From a virus: a stretch of DNA of 64,000 bases. Both the position numbers and the translations under genes were made by a program. Every line of letters starts with the position of its first letter. Within the stretch, counting starts at the first letter, position 1. Shown here piece after piece: positions 34,928-42,731 of this stretch. Location of the stretch: positions 62,001-126,000 of IMG/VR virus record IMGVR_UViG_3300048672_001051, one strand, 5' to 3'. Below the pieces are notes generated by a model. It had not been told where the DNA came from. It searched no databases and saw only the letters and a program-made list of their open reading frames with translations.

Positions 34928-35420
34928 AAATATGCGCCGTAACTGAAGGAGATAGCACATCAGAAGCCATTAAAGTAAGGCCTGCGAGGTCTGGAGTGTA
35001 GGAAATATAACTAGAGTTAGGATCTAGTTCTAATGTAGTACTAAATCTGTTTAAATATAATTTATCAACTATGTGGCCCGTGGCTTCAAATAAGCCAGCT
35101 CCACCTATAATAAACATTTTATCTAAACCTATCTCGTTAGTTATACAAGTCCCTACATGCAGCATCTCCGCGACAGAAGAGCAAGTAATTATGTCTGGAT
35201 TATCTATAACTTGAGAAGTTAACACAATATTAACTCTGTTAGGTAGTGGACGACCAATAGACTCGTAAGTTAAACGCCCCATGCAAACTACAGCATTACG
35301 AGTTAAATTTTTAAAATACTGCAAGTCTTCAGGTAATTTTAAAACAAGATCATTGTTAACACCTAAAATATCATTTTGAGTGAGCGCCATGATCTGCGCA
35401 ATTCTCACATTATTAATCAT
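34905..35420 (-). CDS. Dihydrofolate reductase
   Basis: Regenerates tetrahydrofolate for thymidylate synthesis using NADPH. Recognisable blocks: IAQIMALTQNDILGVNNDL (substrate loop with the G-x-N-x-D-L pattern), CMGRLTYESIGRPLPNRVNI (NADPH-binding and active-site signature) and MFIIGGAGLFEAT (G-G-x dinucleotide motif). The length of 171 aa is normal. It directly follows the thymidylate synthase gene, with which it forms the dTMP cycle. Confidence 0.95.
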   Translation of the reverse strand: MINNVRIAQIMALTQNDILGVNNDLVLKLPEDLQYFKNLTRNAVVCMGRLTYESIGRPLPNRVNIVLTSQVIDNPDIITCSSVAEMLHVGTCITNEIGLDKMFIIGGAGLFEATGHIVDKLYLNRFSTTLELDPNSSYISYTPDLAGLTLMASDVLSPSVTAHIYERLPTW

Positions 35421-35421
35421 A

Positions 35422-36303
35422 TTAAATTGCTACCGGAGCTTTTATTGCGGGATGATAATTATAATCAACAAGTTCAAAATCTTCAAATGTAAACTCATTA
35501 ATATCTGTCACTTTACGATTAATAAGCAATCTAGGTGAAGCATACTCTTGCCTTGGCAGCTGGAGTCTAATACTGTCCTGATGATTATTATAAATGTGTG
35601 CGTCAACTGCGTTGTAAACAAGCATGCCAGGCTCTAAATCACAGACATGTGCAATCATGTGTACAAGAAAACCAGCAGCTGCTAAATTAAAAGGTGCGCC
35701 AAGTAACCAATCATTCGATCTTGTTAGAAAGTAGGCATTAAGTTTACCATCACCGGTAACTTTAAATTGAATAAAGTTACTGTGGCAGGGATTTAATACA
35801 CCATTACCTGCAGCTACATTCTCTTCGAATGTAAGATTTTCTTTAGCAGCAAATCTAGGATCAAAAGCTGTCATAACAATTCGCCGAGAGTTAGGCGTAT
35901 TTTTTATCATATCTATACAGTTTTGAAGTTGGTCAATTACTTGAGTAGGATCATTTTTATCAACACGGTATGACCTTAATATAGGACCGTATAAATTGCC
36001 AATCGTACCGTTAGAGTTAGTATCATTATTAACAACAGCCCACTCATTCCAAATCGTAACATTATTATTTTTTAAATAAGTGCAATCTGAAGACCCTTGG
36101 ATAAACATCCAAAGAGTTTCATGCAATGCAGATTTAAATGACACAAATTTAGTTGTTAATAATGGAAAACCGGTAGATAAATCATGTCGAATTGTTACTC
36201 CAAATAATGATTTAGTACCAACACCTGTACGATCGGCGTGGTCTTCGCCGTAATTTAAAATTTCCTCAGCTATTGCTAAGTACTGTGAGTCGATTGTTTT
36301 CAA
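35422..36303 (-). CDS. thyA: Thymidylate synthase
   Basis: Methylates dUMP to dTMP with methylene-tetrahydrofolate. Signatures: HADRTGVGTKSLFG (folate loop), GFPLLTTKFVSFKS, the catalytic Cys in NPCHSNFIQF, and RSNDWLLGAPFNLAAAG. The Asn in GAPFNLA is the residue that selects dUMP; dCMP-hydroxymethylases have Asp there, so the enzyme should make dTMP. At 293 aa it is of family length. The start is TTG 36303. It stands with DHFR, dCMP deaminase, dNMP kinase and NrdAB as a full dNTP supply route. Confidence 0.95.
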   Translation of the reverse strand: MKTIDSQYLAIAEEILNYGEDHADRTGVGTKSLFGVTIRHDLSTGFPLLTTKFVSFKSALHETLWMFIQGSSDCTYLKNNNVTIWNEWAVVNNDTNSNGTIGNLYGPILRSYRVDKNDPTQVIDQLQNCIDMIKNTPNSRRIVMTAFDPRFAAKENLTFEENVAAGNGVLNPCHSNFIQFKVTGDGKLNAYFLTRSNDWLLGAPFNLAAAGFLVHMIAHVCDLEPGMLVYNAVDAHIYNNHQDSIRLQLPRQEYASPRLLINRKVTDINEFTFEDFELVDYNYHPAIKAPVAI

Positions 36304-36305
36304 AG

Positions 36306-37358
36306 TTAGATATCCAACAAGTTATATTTTTTTAAAAGTGTAATTACATCAAGACGATCATTATCCCATCGACGCATAAAAGCTACATCAACATACATTT
36401 GCAGTAAGTCGACCCAAGTGCCTTCTACGCGCTGGTCCCGCCAATCTAGCCACCATTGAAGATCACCATACCACAACTTATAAAGTGTGACTATAACAGA
36501 CCAACACTCTTTATCGGTGGCGCAGTCTTTAAAAAGGTTAAAAAACCTTAACGGTGAAATGCTTGGGCTACCACTAAGATTAGATCTACCTGCACATTTT
36601 TTTAACAAGTCTAGTGGGTTATAATCATCAACAGGGTCACCCATGACAATTTGATAATAAAGCCATTTTCGGCCTTCACCGTATACAGAGTAAGTTTTCT
36701 TATTAGCTGCACTAATCTTAACATCTAGCCTTAAAAACCCTAATCCAGAAATGTCTAAGATAGTTTCTGTTAGTGGATGATAAACTTTTCCAGCAGTTCC
36801 GCGAGAATCTTTATCAACTGTTGACGCTAGGTACTGGCTGCCATCAGGATGTTTTAAAGACCCTAGATATTGGTATTTTGAAACAATATCATCAGCTTCT
36901 TCATTATCTGAAACGACACAATTTTTAGTAGCTAATAACCACTCACGAAGAGCAGACAACAGCAAAGGTCTTTGTACGTCATCTCGAGACGCCTTATATT
37001 TTACAGGTAGCGATATTTCAGTTCTGAAATTTGTAGGTCCACCTAAAGCTATTACATAATCCGTAGAGGAGGTAAGCTTAAGTATTTTTTTCAATCGAGC
37101 ATTAACAGAAAATTGGCACTTAGTTAAAGACTCGCAAAAATCCTCTTTAAGTCTTTTGCAGTCTTTAATTTCATAAAATTGGCGGACTGTTTTAAAGTCC
37201 GCTCCAATTTCATTTTTTAGCTGAGTAATTCCAGAATATTCTATAATATTTGTAGGGTCTGTTTTTAAAGCTGCCTCTATATACAACTCTTCAGCTGTAC
37301 AAGCTATACTGTAAATTAGCCAGTCACCATCAATACAAATAGTTTTTTTTAATTTCAA
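36306..37358 (-). CDS. 5'-3' exonuclease / flap endonuclease
   Basis: A 350-aa FEN/RNase H-family nuclease. The N-terminal metal site CIDGDWLIYSIAC, the helical-arch residues YKASRDDVQRP, the central acidic site VSDNEEADDIVSKYQ and STVDKDSRG give the clustered Asp/Glu ligands. A helix-hairpin-helix-like region follows (MGDPVDDYNPLDLLKKC). It resembles T7 gp6 and T5 D15-type exonucleases that remove RNA primers. The start is TTG 37358, overlapping the RecA stop as TTGA. Confidence 0.88.
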   Translation of the reverse strand: MKLKKTICIDGDWLIYSIACTAEELYIEAALKTDPTNIIEYSGITQLKNEIGADFKTVRQFYEIKDCKRLKEDFCESLTKCQFSVNARLKKILKLTSSTDYVIALGGPTNFRTEISLPVKYKASRDDVQRPLLLSALREWLLATKNCVVSDNEEADDIVSKYQYLGSLKHPDGSQYLASTVDKDSRGTAGKVYHPLTETILDISGLGFLRLDVKISAANKKTYSVYGEGRKWLYYQIVMGDPVDDYNPLDLLKKCAGRSNLSGSPSISPLRFFNLFKDCATDKECWSVIVTLYKLWYGDLQWWLDWRDQRVEGTWVDLLQMYVDVAFMRRWDNDRLDVITLLKKYNLLDI

Positions 37359-38398
37359 GAATACCCATCCTCGTCGATAGGTGCTACAGCTTCCACTTCA
37401 ACTGCACCTAAAATTTTCGATTTAATTTGAAGTGCCGATGCGTCTTTAAATTTATTAAAAATTTCTGGATCATTATTAAATAAGTTAACTACAGCTTGTT
37501 TACCTTGAAGTTTAAAAGAGTCAAAAGAATACCAAGCGCCGCCTTTATTTATTAAGCCTTGTTGAACACAAATATCTACAAGCTCACTAACAAAATCAAA
37601 ACCTTGACCAAATATTAATTTAGTAGTTACAGTTTGATAAGGAGTGCCTACTTTATTTTTAATAAATTTCAGTTCAATATCTTGACCAATAATTTCTTTA
37701 CTAATAGGATCTGCAATAAGTTCACGTTTTGCAACACGAATGCGTATAGACGCTACAAAAGGTAATGAATTACCACCTTTAGTTTTTTCACCACCACCAT
37801 AAGAACCAATATTGGAATAAATTTGGTTTAGAAAAACACAAACTGTTTGTGTTTGAGCGGCAGCATTTTTTATTTTATTCATGCCTAGAGACATGATCTT
37901 TGCAAGAGATCCCATGGTATTTTCATCCATGCCTTTCTCAATTTGAGCTTGAGTTAAAGAAGCTCCGACTGAGTCGTAGATTATTAAAGAACAACCACCA
38001 CTCAAAGCTAGCATTTCAACAATTTCTAAGCCCTCTTCAGCTGATTGAGGTTGAGCAAATATAAACTTATCTTCGCTCAAATCTAAACCAAAAAGTTTAG
38101 CATACGCTGGAGAAAATGCTTGTTCAATATCTACAAAAGCCACAGCTTTATTAGGATACTTCTTTTGTGCCTGTACGGCGAGCGCTGTAGACATAGAAGT
38201 CTTACCGCTACTAGGAGGGCCATAAATCTCTACGATGCGTCCTAGCGGTATACCGCCAATGCCTGTAGCATTATCTACGATCATAGACCCAAAAGGGATA
38301 ACTTCATAATCGCGCGGTACTGCAGAAACAAAAGCTTCTGCACCCCACTTTTTCTTAATCATATTTTTTGCATTTTCTAAAGCTTTATTACTAGCCAT
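37355..38398 (-). CDS. recA: RecA-like recombinase
   Basis: Strand-exchange ATPase, 347 aa. Walker A GPPSSGKTS at residues 60-68, VAFVDIEQAF (catalytic Glu), Walker B SLIIYDSVGAS, the L1/L2 DNA-binding loop region (LNQIYSNIGSYGGGEKTKGG) and IRIRVAKREL are all typical of bacterial-type RecA rather than T4 UvsX. The LexA-like C-terminal domain is short. It acts with the gp46/47 nuclease, RecQ and the RuvC-like resolvase in recombination-dependent replication. The ATG at 38398 is the only good start. Confidence 0.95.
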   Translation of the reverse strand: MASNKALENAKNMIKKKWGAEAFVSAVPRDYEVIPFGSMIVDNATGIGGIPLGRIVEIYGPPSSGKTSMSTALAVQAQKKYPNKAVAFVDIEQAFSPAYAKLFGLDLSEDKFIFAQPQSAEEGLEIVEMLALSGGCSLIIYDSVGASLTQAQIEKGMDENTMGSLAKIMSLGMNKIKNAAAQTQTVCVFLNQIYSNIGSYGGGEKTKGGNSLPFVASIRIRVAKRELIADPISKEIIGQDIELKFIKNKVGTPYQTVTTKLIFGQGFDFVSELVDICVQQGLINKGGAWYSFDSFKLQGKQAVVNLFNNDPEIFNKFKDASALQIKSKILGAVEVEAVAPIDEDGYS

Positions 38399-38416
38399 AA
38401 AAATTAACTACATAAA

Positions 38417-38932
38417 TTATATTTTGCTTTCTATATTTTTTAAAATATTTAAGCTTGTTAACCGAGTATTTAAAAGTTGAATTTTACTATACTGTGCAGA
38501 CCAAAATTCGTAAAAAACTTCTGAAAGTATATACGCATTTTGAATGTCTATAGTTTTATTATACGCTAAAGTTTCTAAAATGTCTGCAGTTGGGACTCTT
38601 TTTTTAAGAGAATTATTTGTAATTGCTAAATTATCTTGCTCTATCTGAGTCAAAACAACTTGTTTTTGAATTAAAATATGTTTAGCTGAAGAACTTTTTA
38701 AACCTGTATAATTAGCTTTAGCTAAACTGTAATTATCAATAACAAGCTGTGTAAGTTTAATTAAATTTAATGTATAAATTTCAAGATCATGTAAGCTGAA
38801 GTCTTCTGTCAATTCAGAAATTGTTAAAGCTTGTTTCCATTGATCTAAGGATCTATCTTTAAATTTGATAACATGCTCAAATTTATTAAAAATATTATCA
38901 TATAGATTTTGATCTAAATTAAAATCAGTCAT
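38417..38932 (-). CDS. Hypothetical helical protein (171 aa)
   Basis: Between RecA and RuvC-like genes, ATG at 38932 overlapping the previous stop. The product is predicted helical throughout (LHDLEIYTLNLIKLTQLVID, HILIQKQVVLTQIEQDN), without a known motif. Position suggests a recombination or replication accessory such as a mediator, but sequence alone does not show it. Confidence 0.7.
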   Translation of the reverse strand: MTDFNLDQNLYDNIFNKFEHVIKFKDRSLDQWKQALTISELTEDFSLHDLEIYTLNLIKLTQLVIDNYSLAKANYTGLKSSSAKHILIQKQVVLTQIEQDNLAITNNSLKKRVPTADILETLAYNKTIDIQNAYILSEVFYEFWSAQYSKIQLLNTRLTSLNILKNIESKI

Positions 38933-39227
38933 TTATTTTTTTTAAATTCCTTATCACATTAGATTTATGAAGTAACAAATGAGCTGTATTAATAACTTGA
39001 TAGCTAACTAAATTTTCAAGTCCATCATACTTTTGAAAAAATTCATTATAATCAGATTTATCTATAATATTTATATCTACAAAATTAAAAAGTTTATCAA
39101 TACTTTGAAACTTTTCCACATTATCAAATAATAAATTTGATATAAATAAAAGTTTTGTTTCTTCGTCAAGATTTAAAGCATTAAAATTTTCTATAAAATT
39201 GTTATATTTTAAGATTGTGTCGGACAC
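38925..39227 (-). CDS. Hypothetical helical protein (100 aa)
   Basis: GTG start at 39227, inside the end of the RuvC-like gene. Acidic, Asn/Phe/Leu-rich helical protein (EETKLLFISNLLFDNVEKFQ). No family recognised. It appears coupled to the downstream 171-aa gene by an 8-base overlap. Confidence 0.65.
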   Translation of the reverse strand: MSDTILKYNNFIENFNALNLDEETKLLFISNLLFDNVEKFQSIDKLFNFVDINIIDKSDYNEFFQKYDGLENLVSYQVINTAHLLLHKSNVIRNLKKIND

Positions 39228-39775
39228 AAAGGTTTCCTAACAGGAGGTTTTTTAATCTTTTTCTGCGGCAATAGCGCAGGATTTTGTAATATTTTTATAT
39301 AAGCATAGCCTACAGCTACAGCATCTGACTCATCAAAATTGTTTAAAACTTTACCAGTTAAAAATGGTAACAGCTCAACAGCTTGACGTACAACTTCTTT
39401 TTTAGAATTACCATTACCTGCAACAACTTTTTTAACAGTCTTAGGTGCTAAAGTAACTATAGGTACATTTTTAAGCACAAAATAGTTTTTTAATAAACCA
39501 TTTAATTCTGCGAGTTGAGTAACAGCAGTTCCATTAAAAGCATAATTTTCAAAAACCACACAATCAAATTGAATATCGTTAAACTGTTCAAATTGTTCAA
39601 TAAGTTTTGAAAACATTCTAGCTGTTTTAGAAAAAACAATATCTGATTTTCTTGGACTAGATTTTACTGAAAAAACATTGTGGCAAATTACGGGGGTTTC
39701 AACTTCAGGATTATATTCAAAGTAAGCTATACCAGTACAACTAGTAGAACCATCTACACTTAAAAATTTAATCAT
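39209..39775 (-). CDS. RuvC-like Holliday junction resolvase
   Basis: An RNase H-fold nuclease, 188 aa. The acidic catalytic residues can be placed: Asp in LSVDGSTSCTGIAYF, Glu in DCVVFENYAFNG, and the C-terminal Asp pair in NNFDESDAVAVGYAY. The TLAPKTVKKVVAGNGNSKKE loop matches RuvC. It resolves branched DNA before packaging. It is encoded in the recombination block two genes upstream of recA. A basic Pro-rich tail (KKIKKPPVRKPLCPTQS) extends beyond the core. Confidence 0.93.
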   Translation of the reverse strand: MIKFLSVDGSTSCTGIAYFEYNPEVETPVICHNVFSVKSSPRKSDIVFSKTARMFSKLIEQFEQFNDIQFDCVVFENYAFNGTAVTQLAELNGLLKNYFVLKNVPIVTLAPKTVKKVVAGNGNSKKEVVRQAVELLPFLTGKVLNNFDESDAVAVGYAYIKILQNPALLPQKKIKKPPVRKPLCPTQS

Positions 39776-39999
39776 GCATTAAAACAACTAGCTAAATTAG
39801 CTCGAGTCATAACATTGTTAATATACAAATTTTTAACAATTTCTAAAGAAGCTTCTAAAGCTCCAATAAGCTCTATTTGTGTTACATTGTCATAAGTAAT
39901 TTGAGGAAGCTCCCCACCAATGTCAATGTAAATATGTTTCTTTACAGGTGTTTCAGCAACAACTGTTGTATCTATGTCTGTGTTCGTATCAGGAGTCAT
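39772..39999 (-). CDS. Hypothetical protein (75 aa)
   Basis: ATG at 39999, overlapping the zinc-ribbon gene upstream and the RuvC-like gene downstream (ATGA-type). Thr/Asp-rich N-terminus followed by HIYIDIGGELPQITYDNVTQ and a short helical tail. No family recognised. Confidence 0.65.
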   Translation of the reverse strand: MTPDTNTDIDTTVVAETPVKKHIYIDIGGELPQITYDNVTQIELIGALEASLEIVKNLYINNVMTRANLASCFNA

Positions 40000-40288
40000 T
40001 AAAGACGTAATCTTTTTCTGGTTGTATTTTATTTTGTGTAACAGTTACATTATTTTTAATATCTATAAAAAGAGTATTGTCTAGTTGTTTGAAACAAAAC
40101 GGACATCTAAAAATGTCCGTCACAACACAACTCATTACATATGTGGCCATCTGACAGTGACAACAAGTCACTGTCAGATTATCTGCATTAGCAGAGGGCT
40201 GACTTACAAAATAATCTATCTGTTTAATTGATTTTCTTATGCAATAATTTGCAGTAGTAACAACAATTAACTTAGAGAGATTTATCAA
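39989..40288 (-). CDS. Zinc-ribbon protein downstream of E1 gene
   Basis: A 99-aa protein starting at TTG 40288. It has a treble-clef or ribbon-like Cys pattern: TCCHCQMATYVMSCVV then FRCPFCFKQ, providing two C-x2-C knuckles plus extra Cys. It is the gene directly after the E1/ThiF gene (6-bp gap). A role as a substrate-binding or E3-like partner of the ubiquitin-like cassette is conceivable, but a simple zinc ribbon in a recombination protein is just as possible. Confidence 0.65.
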   Translation of the reverse strand: MINLSKLIVVTTANYCIRKSIKQIDYFVSQPSANADNLTVTCCHCQMATYVMSCVVTDIFRCPFCFKQLDNTLFIDIKNNVTVTQNKIQPEKDYVFNDS

Positions 40289-40294
40289 GCATGT

Positions 40295-42688
40295 TTAAAC
40301 ACATGAAGTATAATTAGCAACACTATTAAGAACTTGATAATGTTGCAATGCTTTTGTTGTAGTACCGGTAGAGCCGTAACGAGCAACATACGCTTGAGCT
40401 GCTGAAACATCTTCACCAGCTAAATGAGTGCGAATGATCTCTTGAACAGTCCGGTAATCATCAAGTGTACGAGAGGCTGACATATTTGAACCACTAATAA
40501 AAGTAACTTTTTTATGTGTGACAATTTCAGTCAAAACACATTGAAATAAGTTAGCTAGTAGTGACGCAGCAATATCATTGCCACTGAACATTTGCTCAGG
40601 ATTATCGTCAGTACCTCGAGCGTCTACCTCAGCACAGGATTCTATTTGAACTTCTTCAAAGTCGCTAAAAATATCTGCATGATCAATTGTATAATAATCA
40701 CGACCTAAACGGTTGTAATAAACTTGACCATTAAATAAATTAACGCCAGCAGAAAAATAGTAATTATTCCAGTTAAATGCTTCAGAATTAGCTGAGATAT
40801 ACAAATCTAATGCTTTTTTAAAACCTTCATTATCGACTAAATTCATAACATGACTTGTATTATCAATACCAATATCTTTGATATCAATAAATAAATCAAG
40901 ATCGCGATTTAGGTCAGCAGGATTTTCATAAGCAAATTCATCGTAGTCTGAATAGTAGCCAAACTTCGGCAAGTACGAAACAGTGATATTTTGATATAAA
41001 CCGTTGTAACGGTTTGACAAAACTTCAGCTTTGTTTAAGCCAATATCTGCTGAAATAAAGTTCTGCCGAAGCAAATTCTTTTGTTCCCATTTGTTACAAT
41101 TTGAAACTTAGATATTTATTATATTTTCTATCTAAAAAAATAGAAGAATCTTTGTACAATAAATCTAAGAATGTATTTACATTTTGCTTACCAGAAAGCG
41201 TTAAAGCATAACAGCAATTTTCAGTATTAAATCTTTTATATAATTTAGTATTAAATTTAATTGAACAATCAGCCTCAATTAAACTTTTAACTTCATTTAA
41301 AAAAGATTTAGTTCCAGCAATAGATGCACAGTAGCGCGTATAGCCATCCTTACATAAAGATTTAGACATACTGCCATCACCATCAAAGTAACCCCTAATA
41401 AAATGAATAAAAAATTCTTTTGGGATATTTGGAAACTTAAAATCTGTTGTTTTATTTCTGGTAAAACCAAGACTGCGTAATTTGCTAATCATGTGTAAGT
41501 TTGAAAAAGACAGCGAACAAACATTTGTTATTTTGCCAGTAAAGGTACATAACTGTGTAAATGTTTTAATTTTAACGTCACTTTTTAAACAAATTTTAAT
41601 TTTTTCTAAGATTTCAATATCTTTTGAGTTTAATGCAATTTTAAGCTCATAGTCACCGACGTAACCGTCAGCAGCAATAAATCCTAAAATGTAAGCTTTT
41701 TCCTCAGTATTTATGATATCAAAAAAATTATAATCTGCTTTAATAGTATTAAGCCAATCAACTGGCCTTTTAAAATTGTGTCTCTTAGCTAGTGCGTTTA
41801 CATTGACTAGGCTGCAGTTATATTTTATAGCTAACTCTGAAGTTGTCAGACCTTTATCATAATCTTTTAATAAATTTATTACGTCATTTTTAACATGAAA
41901 TAAACCTGCTTTGAATAAACGCCTTTCAGCAGTTTTTTCAGAACAATTTAAAATACGCATAACGTCATTTTTATCAATAAGATTTTTAAAAGAAAGACTT
42001 TTTAAAAGAGTTAACTCTTTAATAATAACATCTTGTTTAATTGGTAAGTACATTATTTTGACTCCTATAATTGTACAATGTGGCGAGACCACTATTGAGA
42101 AAAACAATCATATCAGACAAAATTTCAAACGTCAACCTCCTTTCTGTTCGGGGTTGAACTTTGGCTTGATATTATCTTTAAATAATACCTAGTGTATAAT
42201 ATGCCAAAGAGCAGACTATCGCATAAACTAATGTAATCCCTACATTAGTTTCTCTTTCGCTTAGTCGTTCACGGTGCCTTGAGTTTTAATAGATTTTTAA
42301 ATCTATCTCATGCTTCCGCCTTGTTGTCCTTATACTAGGAGTTCCAAGTCAATTAGAAAGAGTTTTATATCGTCCAACATTAAACGATATCGCCATCAAC
42401 AAGAATAATTTCAACTTTAAAGTTGTGACTACGTTTATGCAAAAGATCATTATAGATCTTTAACAGTTTTGGAAGAATCCAACTTGTAGTACCACCAGCG
42501 CCAAAAATAAATAACTTCTGATCTAAGTACTCCCGTGGAAGCTCTTTTGCATTTTTTAACAGACGAAGAAAAGCAAATTTATCTAACGCATCAATAGCTG
42601 AAATTTTTTCAGGTTGTACTGGACGATATTTAAGTGCACGAATCCACTGCGCCAGTGTGATTTGTTTTAAAATAGGTTCTACTTTCAT
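40295..42688 (-). CDS. E1/ThiF-like adenylyltransferase (PRTRC ThiF type), two exons
   Basis: Adenylates and activates the C-terminus of a ubiquitin-like protein. Spliced gene join(42688-42383, 41086-40295), 365 aa. Residues 61-67 (IFGAGGTT) form the ATP loop; VDGDIV at 97-102 binds ribose; exon 2 starts EQKNLLRQNF, restoring the E1 hallmark of Asp-x-Asp...Asn-Leu-x-Arg-Gln, then DIGLNKAEVLSNRY. ESCAEVDARGTDDN precedes SGNDIAASLLANLF, as in PRTRC ThiF proteins. The JAMM and E2-like genes lie immediately upstream. The catalytic Cys, if any, is not certain. Without splicing, exon 1 would stop one codon into the intron. Confidence 0.9.
41094..42053 (-). CDS. LAGLIDADG homing endonuclease in E1 intron
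   Basis: A 319-aa protein starting at ATG 42053, with an AGGAG site 8 bases upstream; a longer in-frame start is not needed. An N-terminal helix-turn-helix-like region (NDVMRILNCSEKTAERRLF and TSELAIKYNCSLVNVNALAK) precedes two LAGLIDADG motifs: AYILGFIAADGYVGD and FIRGYFDGDGSMSK, each with its catalytic Asp. Intact motifs suggest an active enzyme. The frame ends 7 bases before the 3' splice site. Confidence 0.93.
   Translation of the reverse strand: MYLPIKQDVIIKELTLLKSLSFKNLIDKNDVMRILNCSEKTAERRLFKAGLFHVKNDVINLLKDYDKGLTTSELAIKYNCSLVNVNALAKRHNFKRPVDWLNTIKADYNFFDIINTEEKAYILGFIAADGYVGDYELKIALNSKDIEILEKIKICLKSDVKIKTFTQLCTFTGKITNVCSLSFSNLHMISKLRSLGFTRNKTTDFKFPNIPKEFFIHFIRGYFDGDGSMSKSLCKDGYTRYCASIAGTKSFLNEVKSLIEADCSIKFNTKLYKRFNTENCCYALTLSGKQNVNTFLDLLYKDSSIFLDRKYNKYLSFKL
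42108..42136 (-). promoter_or_regulatory. Sigma70-like promoter inside E1 intron
   Basis: TTGACG (42131-42136) and TATGAT (42108-42113) are separated by exactly 17 bases, about 60 bases upstream of the endonuclease ATG. It is the best consensus-like promoter I noticed in the window and would express the homing enzyme independently of E1 transcription. Confidence 0.7.
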
Positions 42689-42731
42689 ATTAAATCTTAT
42701 TTATTTAAATTGAATAAAAGCAACACTGAAA

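Larger units (their letters stand above)
41087..42382 (-). mobile_element. Group I intron in the E1/ThiF gene
   Basis: A 1296-nt intron. P1 is a perfect 8-bp pairing of exon ATATCGTT with guide GACGATAT ending in U-G, fixing the 5' site after 42383. The 3' site after the G at 41087 restores DGDIV|EQKNLLRQN. Core: AATTGACTTGGAACTCC (42338-42354), P7 strands GACTA (within 42260-42272) and TAGTC (within 42211-42222). The endonuclease gene follows the catalytic core, in the P9 region, with its own promoter. Confidence 0.9.

Noticed and set aside
35422-36303. dCMP hydroxymethylase instead of thymidylate synthase
   Set aside because: The residue that distinguishes the two is Asn in GAPFNLA, which specifies dUMP; no glucosyl- or hydroxymethyl-cytosine genes were seen.
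40295-41074. A stand-alone 259-aa gene starting MLRQNF
   Set aside because: It begins in the middle of the E1 motif N-L-x-R-Q; four more exon codons (EQKN) precede it and join to exon 1 after splicing.
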